NCBI GenBank assembly: GCA_007922195.1
Contig: ML681963.1
Span: 132,749,764 to 132,813,763, forward strand
From: Podocnemis expansa
Taxonomy: Eukaryota; Chordata; Testudines; Podocnemididae
Direction of reading: 5' to 3'
Length of the DNA: 64,000 nt
Below are positions 55,205-64,000 of this stretch, one piece after another (the first letter of the stretch is position 1; each line of letters opens with the position of its first letter). Made by a program: the position numbers and the translations under genes. Below the pieces are notes generated by a model, which was given only the letters and a program-made list of their open reading frames with translations, had not been told where the DNA came from and did not search any database.

Positions 55205-56683
55205 ATTAGGCCTGTTGTTTTAATTAATTGTGTTGAAATAAAAGATTTCTAGACAAAGCCAGGAAAGTTTTACAAATCTCTTCAAAATTAGAGAAGAGCA
55301 TAGCAATACGAAAGTGGTATAATAATTTAATTCAAGAATAACTGATCAATTTCAATGTGTTCATCTACACCAGGAGAACTCCTAGACTCTTTTGAGCACT
55401 TTCTATATCTGTGTGCATAGGTAAACAATCACACATACAATCTTTGTTACTAAATCAATTTGTATGAACTTCTGAAATGCCTATAAATCAGGAAATGCAT
55501 ATGTTAATTTGTATGAAAACACTAAAATGCAATCCAGGTTTAAAATTATTGTCACTGAACTCATCCAGGTAAGAACCTTAATATTCCTTCCATTTTCCTT
55601 GAGAATATTTACATGAAGCTTATGTACAGTGGTGTGTTAGCAAGAATATGTGGGGTTATTACATGTATATTGATTTTAGCAATAACCTATCAAGTAGACT
55701 TGTATTTTAAAAAATTGAAATAGGGGAATTTTCATGTCCATGTAGTTCAGTTAAAATCTTGTTATATGTATGTCTTCTTATGTTAACACAGTGGCTGTTT
55801 CCGATTTAGTGCTATTTTTGTGCTTCTTTACCTTTGTTCCTCTATAAAACAGAAATCTCATTATAAGGGGGCTGCTCAAAAAACAACTGTCATGTTGCCA
55901 GAGTTGTTTTCTATGTTACTGTTTCCAGGTCCTATTTTGTAGTCCTAACTCAGGCAACATTCCTGCTGGTTTCAGCAGGAGATCAGATAGAACAAGGACT
56001 ACAGAAGCATGTACTCACAGGCCCCAGTCCAGCAAAATACATAAGCATGTGCTTAATTCTAAGCAAGTGAGTAGTTCCATTGAAGACAATGGAATAAACA
56101 ACATGCTTAATACTAGTTAGCATTATTTAAGGTAATGGCCTACATAAAGAAAGCTGTTTAAATAGTGTAGACACAGACACTGAAATAGAAATATGATTAA
56201 GTGAAGGGCACCTCTTAAAAATTACTATAAAAACATCTGCCATTTTCTTACTCTGTAGAGTCGGTTCTTAGACGCAATCCCCATTGACTTGAATGGAGCC
56301 AGGACTTCTCCCTTTTGGGGTATTCTGACATAGCTGCTGATCTGCTTACCTGAAACAGGTTTTGCCTACTTTACTCCATCAGCACTACAGACTTGATTTA
56401 GTGTTATCGAGGGCCTAATTTTATCTACAGAACATTAATTATTGGTAGAATAAAAAGGAGACCAGTCTGACTTTCACAGCTTGAGTTGAGTCTGTTCTGG
56501 CTGGTAATCACAAGAATAATTTTTTTTTTTACGTGAGTTCACAGTATGGAAATCTTCAGACACAATAAACATAGAACCTCACAATCCTGGTTTTATAAAG
56601 ATAGTTTTCCAGCTAGAACCACACTTTATTGATGTGAACATTCTCTCTCTATAAAGTATATGATTTTTATTTTTAAAAAGCAG
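55205..56683 (+). other. CALCA: CALCA intron between the calcitonin and CGRP exons
   Basis: About 1.5 kb. Two stretches (56,027-56,110 and 56,275-56,310; GTGAGTAGTTCCATTGAAGA, CCCCATTGACTTGAATGGAG) resemble very old reptile interspersed repeat tails. In mammals this intron carries an enhancer of calcitonin exon use; no homologous motif is claimed here. Confidence 0.5.
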
Positions 56684-56843
56684 TGTAACAGCACAGAAGA
56701 GAGCATGTAACACAGCAACTTGTGTGACCCATCGTCTGGCAGACTTCCTGAGCAGGTCTGGAGGAGTGGGCAAGAACAACTTTGTACCTACCAATGTGGG
56801 ATCTAAAACTTTCGGCAGGCGAAGAAGAAATATTCAAATATAA
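56684..56843 (+). CDS. CALCA: CALCA exon 5: CGRP
   Basis: From the acceptor AAAAAGCAG the frame reads (S)VTAQKR and then the 37-residue peptide. This starts [20 protein letters not shown], continues [11 protein letters not shown] and ends VGSKTF. It is followed by G (amide donor), RRRR and NIQI, with stop TAA at 56,841-56,843. Cys2 and Cys7 form the ring and Phe-amide ends the peptide. The exon continues as 3'UTR to 56,868 before GTAAAC. The acceptor is weak: its last bases are purine-rich (TTTTTAAAAAGCAG). Confidence 0.95.
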
Positions 56844-57245
56844 ACAGCTGAATGACACCAGGAATATGGTAAACACACTACCATATAGGTAGAATCTATA
56901 CTTTTTGTTTGGTAATGTAACCATTGCTAATATCTTGCTTAGAATTCTTGTTTGGATGGAAAATAGATTTATGGTGTCTAGATCCTAGAAAGAAACAAAT
57001 AGTCAATACAAATGTGCATGATAAATCTAGTACATTATTTAAAAAGCATATTTACTGTAAACTCTTTTTTCCCCAAAGTAAAGTGAAAAATTTAAATAAT
57101 CAGTTGTTGTAATGAGTGTTAGATCACCTTATTTAAAAAAGTTGGTTGGTTCAAGTAATAGTTTTAATCCACAGATATCCATGCATTATACTGAAAGGAG
57201 TTTTGTATTATCAATATTTGGTAATTTTGATTTTTTTTCTTTCAG

Positions 57246-57495
57246 ATTGCCATGAAATTGAAAAGTATATTCCCTTTTGTTTCCAATGAAAGCAACTGTG
57301 CTCCATAAATCAAGAAAGCCAAACAGAAGACTCATTTTTGCATCCTTCTAATATTTAAAAATGTTTTGTTAAAAACAAATGAAAGCACTTCAGTTATGTA
57401 TAGTATAAAACAATCTAATTATTCAAGTTAAATTATTGTATATTCTTTTTATATGCAATTCTATTTCAAATAAAATGTGATAGCATCTATTATTT
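57246..57495 (+). other. CALCA: CALCA exon 6 (CGRP mRNA 3'UTR)
   Basis: A strong acceptor TTTTTTTTCTTTCAG precedes ATTGCCATGAAATTG. The poly-A signal AATAAA is at 57,469-57,474 (TTTCAAATAAAATGTG). Non-coding. The end is estimated about 20 bases past the signal. Confidence 0.75.
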
Positions 57496-57499
57496 ATTT

Positions 57500-58391
57500 A
57501 TCTTCTAGCATATGTGTGAAATGTGACCCATGCTATTTATCTGGGCAATACTGCCAAATCTCGGGGATTATACTAAATTGCTGCCTATCAAGGCATATCT
57601 GTAAAATATGGTGTGCTGTGCCTTGATGTAAAACATTTAACTAACATGATTGTACAGTATGTTTAAAAACACTTCAATATTGTATCATTTGTGAATTTAC
57701 GCAAAATTAAAAAAAAAGTATTTTAGATACACTTGGATTGAGAAACTGATTTTTCATTTAAACAATTTTATTTTTAGTTTATTAAGTTTTTTTTTTTTTG
57801 AAAGATATGGCATTAGCCAAACATGGATGCCAGATTAGGAGCAGGCCAGTGGTCCTCCTATAGTGTACATCCTATCTGTCTTTTCTAACTATAGGTTCTA
57901 GAGTGGTTCTTGAGAACTAAAGTTTGAATGTTCAGAAGGGGGGAAAATGCTTTCTTTTTTTACAAACTCATGAGCCAGTAGCTCAGCACTAATTACAAAA
58001 TGATTAAACAGAATAAATGCCCACAGTTCCCTTTGGCTATGGTAGCAATGAATACCATAAAGCATCAGTCAAGAAAACACAGTTTTGTATAGCCCCTTTC
58101 ATACAAGCTATATCCCAAAATGGTTTACATAGTTAAATACTGGGGGGGGGGCGCAAAGGAGAAAATACATGTATTCAACTGAGATTGAAGTGTGAGAAAA
58201 AGATTTAGGAAGGCAATAACAGACTGAAGGAACTGCAAAGAAGTAGTTTCTTTGATTAACCAGTGTTTGAGATTGTTGTTATTCAGGTTAGAGGAGCTGA
58301 AGAATAGCAAGTGGAGCAAAGGGAAACTGAAGAAAATCCATGGGTGGGGAAATTGCTGACTTTTCAATATACTGGACGGGCTAGGTACTCT
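57500..58391. other. Downstream flank of CALCA without recognisable features
   Basis: AT-rich, with poly-T near 57,788 and a G run near 58,142. No gene or bounded repeat was seen. Confidence 0.5.
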
Positions 58392-58976
58392 GGGTATATC
58401 CACACTGCACATTTGGTCGAGCAGCACATACAGCACCTACATGGCTAGCCCTCATGGGTATAAATAGCAGTGTAGGTGGTGAGGAACTGCTTAGGTAAGT
58501 ACAGAGACACCTAAATTTTCTGAGTATTTACCCTACATAGCTTTCTACTTGCCCAAGCAGTGCCCCACTTCCATACCGCTATTTTTAGCAGGTTAGTGTC
58601 CCATTGGGTTCTCTACTGCTGGAGACTTTCCCCACTACAGGAAAAGACTGTGCCAGTGGGGAAAGCTCTGCCAGTTTTGTGCAACTGGGGACTTTCCCAG
58701 TTTTGGAGGAAGACTTCAGCAGCAGTGAAAGACCTTGGCAGAGGGGAAGCAACAGGGAGAGCCCTTCTGCATTTCATCCCCCCCTCCCATGTCTTTCCTT
58801 GCTGCAGTGAAATGCTTTGCTTGCAGGGAGGTGCTGAACCCTTTCTCCTCTACCAGAACCTTTAACTGATGTATGAAGCTATACTCTGCAGTGTGAACAC
58901 AGCTTCTCCACTATGGCATAAAGCTGTGCACATCTTATATGCTGCCACCACCACTGGTGTGCAGTGTAAACATAAG
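58392..58976. mobile_element. MITE with GGGTATATCCACACTGCAC ends
   Basis: The left GGGTATATCCACACTGCACA and right TGCAGTGTAAACATAAGC ends are imperfect inverted repeats. They are loosely similar to the Harbinger-type TATGTCTACAC termini. Interior GC content is higher than in the flanks. Target duplication unclear. Confidence 0.5.
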
Positions 58977-59828
58977 CTTCTGAGTCTCTTTTGCACTGCC
59001 AGTGCAATCTAACCCTAAAGTCAGCTTCACCAGTCCAGGGAAGATCACTCCACTGAAGTGATGATCATCCCATGGTGTGGAGCAGCCAGTCAAGCTCTTG
59101 CACTACTGTGGCAAGTGTAGGGAAAAGGGGCATGGCTAGAGGAAAGGCTATGTGGTGGGGACACCTACGTTTTGGCCTTTTTGGGTAAATTAAAGCAGCC
59201 CTAAAAGTGCATGATTAGCACACAACTCTCTCTGGTGAGATTTAAGTAGTAGGGAGGGCTGTGGTGAAGTTCATGCTGCATATTATGTTTGAAATTGCCT
59301 TGAATATAAACCATTTTTTTCTCTATATGCGGTGTCTCATACTTTTTCTTAACTAAACACAAATTTGCATTTATACCATAATAATCTAGAATTCTGCAAA
59401 CATGTAGAATTCAGTGGTATGCAACATCTACTCAGATTAATTCATATTACTTTACAGTGATATCTTTGGTCATCTTACTTCAGCAACACAGAAGAGCATA
59501 TCTGTCATTATGTGCACGGCTGTAGCTCATACATAGCTTTGAACATTAGAATGCACTTTATTGGAATGTAACATTGTCTAAAATACTAGGATCATGTCCT
59601 GCTGTTTTAGAAAAGTATTGTGTGCATCAAACCTGGACAACTGCTGGAGCTAGGGTGAAAGGTAAAGTTTAATGTTTTATTAACAATGTGAGAAAAATAA
59701 TTTCTTAAAGATATGTGTGCTCAGATTAGCAGCAAGCAAAAGTCATTTTGGAATGTACATTTTCCCTCCCATAATTTTACCCAAGAAACTAAAATAGCAA
59801 AGGAATTGGTTTTGGTTTTTTAAGATTA
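58977..59828. other. Intergenic sequence without recognisable features
   Basis: AT-rich after about 59.3 kb. Nothing supported on either strand. Confidence 0.5.
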
Positions 59829-60004
59829 AAGGCTATGTTCACATGTAAATAGTTATTTCGAAATAAGTTATTTCAAAATAACTTAAATCAAAATAAGCAA
59901 ATATTAAATCAAAATAAAGGAAAACCTCAAATGGGAATAGCAAGTCCAGACACAGGGCTTGCTATTTCGAATCAGGAGAGGGGCAGCATGGGAGGTGTGG
60001 CAAT

Positions 60005-61338
60005 ATGGCCCCCTGGCAGGGCCATGTTGCCAGCCAATCACATAAAAGCAGGAACTCACCTCACCTCCCTTTCCAGTGTGACTGGCAAGAGGTTGTGAGA
60101 GAGATGGCTATGGATGCTCCCCGGCTCCCATACCAGCCTTCAGCGCGTGGTAGACTCTCTGCTAGCCTGCAGGGTGCTCCCCTGCTAGAGGACACACTCT
60201 TTCCTGAGCCTGATAAGCCTGGAGCTGAGCTCCCAACCATCATCTCACTGGCCCTCACAGCGGTCTTAGCTTCCCGTCCCCCTTCTGTGCCGCAGTGCAC
60301 CTGGGCACTGGATACCAGCGCAGACTGGTGGGAGTGGGATGTCCTGTGAACCTGGATCAGCGAGCAGTGGAGAAGGTCACCAGGTCACTGAGCTCACCCC
60401 AGTCCTGCGCCGAAGGGACACAGTGATGAGGGCAGCCATCCCCGTTGACAAGAGAGTGGCCATTGCTGTCTGGAAGATGGCCACTCCCGAGTCCCACAGG
60501 TCTGTTGCCCATCTCTTTGGCGTCGGGAGGTCCACCGTTGGCGAAGTGCTGCTGCAAGTCACCCATGCCATCACCATGGTCCTGCTGCCATGCCTTGTCA
60601 CCCAGGGAGCGCTGCAGGACACCATTGCTGGCCTCGCCACCCTGGGGTTTCCAAACTGTGGGGGGATACTCGATGCCACCCACATCCCTGTGCAAGCCCC
60701 ACAGCACCATGCAGCCGAGTACAGGAACAGGAAGGGATACCACTCAATCGTCCTGCAGGCTTTTGTGGACCATTGGGGCATCTTTCAGAACTGCTATGTT
60801 GGATGGCCAGGCAGGGCACACGATGCCAGGATGCCAGGGTTCTGCGCAACTCCTCCCTCTCTGTACCGGGGCATGGAGGCAGACACCTTCTCTCCCTTCC
60901 CCATTAATATTGTTGGGGAAGTCGAGGTGTCAGTCCCTATTGTCGCTGATGTGGCCTACCCCCTCTGCCCCTGGCTCATGGTACCCTACACGGGACCCTT
61001 CAATGCCGGACAGCAGCTTTTTAACTGCCACATCAGTCACTGCTGCCAAGTGGTTGAGCGGGCTTTCAGCAGACTGAAGGCCCACTGAAAGTGCCTTCTC
61101 ACATGCCTGCACCTTGCCAAGGACAGAATCACGGAGATCATCAGTGCCTGTGTGGCACTGCACAACCTCTGCAAGCTCTGGGGAGAGACAGTACACGACA
61201 AGTGGGAGGCCGAGGCATAGCTTGTCGGGGCCTGGTTCCAGCAGCCAGAGGTGTTGGCTCTGAGGGAGCAACTGCCGCAGAGAGCAAGTGCAGTGCAGGA
61301 GGCACTGAGAGACCTGTTTGTACAGGAGGACATTTGAG
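60005..61338 (+). pseudogene. Harbinger DDE transposase (HARBI1-like nuclease), disrupted
   Basis: The upstream part (60,005-60,349) ends TSADWWEWDVL, a family motif, then shifts frame. The main frame (60,339-61,088) has a helix-turn-helix-like region (KRVAIAVWKMATPESHRSVA, HLFGVGRSTVGEVL). Catalytic blocks follow: GGILDATHIPVQAP (first Asp), YVGWPGRAHDARMPG (second Asp), ADVAYPLCPWLM and VVERAFSRLKAH (Glu region). A TGA at 61,086 replaces an expected Trp codon. Family sequence continues after it (CLLTCLHLAKDRITEIISAC, VALHNLC) to a TAG at 61,217. Part of the region before the HTH is deleted. It is not a host HARBI1 gene. Confidence 0.85.
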
Positions 61339-62065
61339 GGCCAGGCCTGCCCCACCACACCACCCGCTCCCCCATTCTGCCACAGCCAGCCCCCACCCAA
61401 CCCACCCACACCCTGAACCCAACCCAATAAAACACTCAACTAGAAATGTAATATGTCAGAACTTTTATTTATAAAAAGAAGGGGGGTGAGGAAGGTGGGG
61501 CTTGGGAGGCAGCAAGGTTCAGATACTGTGGGTTGGGGGCAGAACTGGGGGGGGCTGAAATGGGAGTGGGGTGGGGGGTTGGGGACATCAAGGTGGTGTT
61601 CCATTATGGGGAAGCCACCCCTGGGCCATGGCCCACTGTCCCACGCCCTTCCCTGCAGCCACCCACGGTCCGGGGGCACTGGCGGCGAGGGACAGTGGGG
61701 TGCCGCGGTGGAGGTCCCTCAGGGTCCTGGGCTGCCAGGTGGTGGGTGATGCGCTGCAGGCTGGAGGTGATGTCCCATATAAAATCATAGAATCATAGGG
61801 TTGGAAGGGACCTCATAGGTCATCTAGTCCAACCCCCTGCCAGAGGCAGGACCACTCCCACTTAAACCATCCGAGTCAGGGTTCTGTCCAGCCGGGCCTT
61901 AAACACCTCCAAAGATGGAGACTCCACCACCTCCCTCGGCAGCTCATTCCAAGACTTCACCACTCTCCTGGTAAAAAAGTATTTTCTAATATCCAGCCTA
62001 GACCTCCCTAACCACAACTTGAGACCATTGCTCCTCGTTCTGTCCTCGGTTACTACCGAGAACAG

Positions 62066-62506
62066 TCAAGCTCCATCCTCCTTAGAGCATCCCTTCAAAT
62101 AGTTGAAGGCTGCTATCAAATCCCCCCTCAATCTTCTCTTCCGCAGACTAAATAAGCCTAATGCTTCCAGTCTTTCCTCATAGGGCTTGTGCTCTAGCCC
62201 TTTAATCATTTTGGTTGCCCTCCTCTGAACTCTCTCTAGTATGTCCCTGTCCTTTTTGTAGTGGGGAGCCCAAAACTGAACACAGTATTCTAGATGTGGC
62301 CTCACCAGTGCAGAATAGAGGGGAATGATCACATCCCTTGATCTGCTGGTAATACTTCTTTTGATGCAGCCCAGTATGCCATTGGCCTTTTTGGCAGCAA
62401 GAGCACACTGCTGACTCATATCCAGCTTCCCATCCACCATGACCCCCAGGTCCTTTTCTACACTGCTGCTACTTAGCTGAATGTTTCCCAGCCTGTAGCA
62501 GTGCAT
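62066..62506 (-). pseudogene. CR1 ORF2 reverse transcriptase, C-terminal part
   Basis: An open frame of 146 codons covers the region after the RT catalytic core, ending [13 protein letters not shown]. In a full CR1 this belongs to the endonuclease-RT polyprotein that copies the element at the target site. Its upstream part is missing behind the sequencing gap. Confidence 0.85.
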
Positions 62507-62906
62507 NNNNNNNNNNNNNNNNNNNNNNNNNNNNNNNNNNNNNNNNNNNNNNNNNNNNNNNNNNNNNNNNNNNNNNNNNNNNNNNNNNNNNNNNNNNNNN
62601 NNNNNNNNNNNNNNNNNNNNNNNNNNNNNNNNNNNNNNNNNNNNNNNNNNNNNNNNNNNNNNNNNNNNNNNNNNNNNNNNNNNNNNNNNNNNNNNNNNNN
62701 NNNNNNNNNNNNNNNNNNNNNNNNNNNNNNNNNNNNNNNNNNNNNNNNNNNNNNNNNNNNNNNNNNNNNNNNNNNNNNNNNNNNNNNNNNNNNNNNNNNN
62801 NNNNNNNNNNNNNNNNNNNNNNNNNNNNNNNNNNNNNNNNNNNNNNNNNNNNNNNNNNNNNNNNNNNNNNNNNNNNNNNNNNNNNNNNNNNNNNNNNNNN
62901 NNNNNN
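62507..62906. other. Assembly gap (400 N)
   Basis: Exactly 400 undetermined bases inside the CR1. Open frames running through them are artefacts. Confidence 1.
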
Positions 62907-63113
62907 AAAAAAATGCATTGAGCACTTCAGCTTTTTCCTCATCCTCTGTCACAAGGATGCCTGCCCTATTCAGCAAGGGGCCTGCACCATCCCTGATCCT
63001 CTTCTTGTTACTAATATACTTGTAGAACCCCTTCTTGTTATCTTTTACATCCCTTGCTAGCCGCAGCTCCATTTGTCCTTTGGCCTTTCTGATTTTATCC
63101 CTGCAGTCCCTAG

Positions 63114-64000
63114 CACATGGACATCTTCCTGTGCCACAGCCTGCTGCTCCATTGCTGCGAAGATGCAGTCATCAATATCTGCCGCGCAAGGGACTTGCTG
63201 GATGGGGGCCTCCTGGCACCTCCCCTGCTCCTGTCATGAGGCCTGGGAGGAGCTGTCTGATCACTGGCCGAGCTCTAGCAGGCTGGTCAGGATCTCATGC
63301 CAGGTCCGGCGGGCTGGGCTCCTCAGCATCCTTGTAGTCGGCGGGCTTCCAGGCCTAGGATGCTGGGTGGGCGCACGTGCTGCAGGGCAGAAGGGAGAAA
63401 AATTGAGTCTCTCAGCCTACTGGCCTTGGCCATGTGCAGTATGCCAGCTGCAAACACCTCACTATGACTGGCAGGAGGATTCCCAATCTGTGTACACTGC
63501 ACTCAGGGGGCATGTGGCCTCATGGTCCACAGTACTGACCTGTACTCGGCAGTATGTGGCCCAGGAAGTCTCCCGAGACCATGTGACAGCGGTGCTGGCT
63601 GCAGGCTCTTTGTCCGGCATGCTGCCACATCTCCCTATTGCCACTCCAGTGGTGTAAGACCCCTATCCTGCTTGGATCTGGGACTCCGTCTGCACATGTC
63701 TCCCTGCCACCTGCATTCACGGGAGAGCCTGTGCACCCCCCTCCCCGGCCTCAGCCCTGACTGTCCCAGGACTGTGCCCCCCTTGGTACCCATGCCATTG
63801 CACTCCTGAGCCTGCTGGCCTGAAGGGGGGGGCATTCACTGACAGGCACTCCTGCTGTCCACCTGGATGTCCCCTCCAAGGTGGCGGCTTCTTCAGTGTC
63901 CCCCTCCGGCTTGCCTTTGGGGGTGCTGGCCCACTCCTCCCAGGAGGGGAACAGCTCGGGGCTGGCAGGTGGTGCAGTCCGGGGCTGGCTGGTGCCTCCA
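63114..64000. mobile_element. Right-hand continuation of the Harbinger element, GC-rich
   Basis: Composition and the minus-strand peptide continuity at its left edge suggest it belongs to the Harbinger element. Several overlapping frames on both strands (63,073-63,657 plus; 63,520-63,835 minus) cannot be assigned. The first of these starts inside CR1 sequence. Confidence 0.4.

Larger units (their letters stand above)
51871..57495 (+). other. CALCA: CALCA gene (calcitonin / CGRP), complete
   Basis: Six exons are visible: 51,871-51,945 (5'UTR), 53,312-53,407, 53,723-53,854, 54,643 to about 55,205 (calcitonin, own poly-A signal), 56,684-56,868 (CGRP) and 57,246 to about 57,495 (3'UTR). Splicing exon 3 to exon 4 gives procalcitonin; splicing exon 3 to exons 5 and 6 gives pro-CGRP. 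Both joins keep the same phase (AG plus C or T, giving Ser). Calcitonin lowers blood calcium through CALCR. CGRP is a neuropeptide and vasodilator acting through CALCRL/RAMP1. The boundaries at the start and poly-A sites are estimates. Confidence 0.93.
61781..63113 (-). mobile_element. CR1 LINE inserted in the Harbinger element, containing an assembly gap
   Basis: The 3' end is on the left: AAAATCATAGAATCATAGGG, then TTGGAAGGGACCTCATAGGT. Positions 62,066-62,506 encode an intact ORF2 C-terminus ([59 protein letters not shown]). Positions 62,907-63,072 encode an earlier ORF2 part ([37 protein letters not shown]). The preserved frames indicate a young copy. The 400 Ns lie between the two. Confidence 0.88.
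61675..63290 (-). pseudogene. Possible second Harbinger ORF, split by CR1
   Basis: On the minus strand, sequence right of the CR1 reads [20 protein letters not shown] (about 63,118-63,180) and sequence left of it reads DITSSLQRITHHLAAQDPEG (about 61,710-61,775). The register suggests one frame before the insertion. Further upstream RTWHEILTSLLELG is seen near 63,265-63,310. Harbinger elements normally encode a DNA-binding (Myb/SANT-like) partner protein in a second ORF. I could not see the Myb domain itself, so the identity is inference. Confidence 0.4.
59829..64000 (+). mobile_element. PIF/Harbinger transposon, broken, continuing past the window
   Basis: The left terminus GGCTATGTTCACATGTAAAT matches the MITE termini elsewhere in the window. 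Subterminally it carries TTATTTCGAAATAA and TTATTTCAAAATAA palindromes (59,851-59,910). A plus-strand transposase pseudogene follows (60,005-61,338), then minus-strand coding remnants on both sides of a CR1 insertion (61,781-63,113). No right terminus was found before base 64,000, so the right border is the window edge and not a true end. Confidence 0.65.

Noticed and set aside
60339..61088. Domesticated host HARBI1 gene
   Set aside because: The frame is single-exon, carries premature stops and a frameshift, and lies within a transposon with matching terminus and subterminal repeats.
61440..61798. Overlapping 75-98-codon plus frames and a 79-codon minus frame
   Set aside because: GC-rich spacer between the two Harbinger ORFs. 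The plus frames have no family signal; only the minus-strand DITSSLQR stretch near 61.7 kb is retained.
62469..63072. Open frames running through the N block
   Set aside because: The undetermined bases cannot be translated. Only the flanking CR1 ORF2 pieces are real.
1..64000. CRISPR arrays, bacterial operons, tRNA or rRNA genes
   Set aside because: Nothing resembling them. Repeats are eukaryotic interspersed or simple repeats and the genes contain introns.

Overview
The window is vertebrate nuclear DNA, most likely from a reptile and probably a turtle. The reasons are an AT-rich background, two intron-bearing vertebrate genes, and a repeat set of CR1 LINEs, Penelope-like elements, a DIRS element, PIF/Harbinger and hAT elements and an ERV solo LTR. 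A crocodilian cannot be excluded. The species call is inference; the repeat and gene calls are read from the sequence. There are no operons, CRISPR arrays or recognisable RNA genes.

Two genes are well supported. CYP2R1 (vitamin D 25-hydroxylase) lies on the minus strand. Exon 1 is at 31,274-31,486 under a CpG island, exon 2 is at 7,354-7,495, intron 1 is about 23.8 kb, and the remaining exons must lie beyond base 1. CALCA (calcitonin / CGRP) lies on the plus strand at about 51,871-57,495 and is complete: TATA promoter, non-coding exon 1, common exons 2 and 3, terminal calcitonin exon 4, CGRP exon 5 and 3'UTR exon 6. Both reading frames are intact. The two genes are divergent, with about 20 kb between their 5' ends.

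Layout. 1-7.3 kb: CYP2R1 intron 2, with an old DIRS gag fragment, a Penelope-like element with inverted ends and hAT-type elements. 7.5-31.3 kb: CYP2R1 intron 1, holding a 5.8-kb DIRS retroelement (10.7-16.5 kb), a five-level nest of insertions (17.9-22.3 kb), a Ty3/Gypsy reverse-transcriptase remnant (24.7 kb), and a degenerate minisatellite (25.5-31.2 kb) split by CR1, hAT and Penelope insertions. 31.1-31.8 kb: CpG island and CYP2R1 exon 1. 32-34.7 kb: a 136-bp tandem array and several MITEs. 35-51 kb: mostly unannotatable intergenic sequence with scattered DNA transposons, Penelope fragments and microsatellites. 51.7-57.5 kb: CALCA. 58.4-64 kb: a MITE and a broken PIF/Harbinger transposon interrupted by a CR1, which itself contains a 400-bp assembly gap.

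No wholly new system was found. The most informative structures are the complete DIRS terminal and internal-repeat architecture, three Penelope-like copies sharing an outward-facing inverted-end layout, Harbinger MITEs that share termini but carry different palindromic 14-mers inside, and the pre-insertion minisatellite that can be rebuilt from a perfect 8-bp target duplication beside the CYP2R1 promoter.
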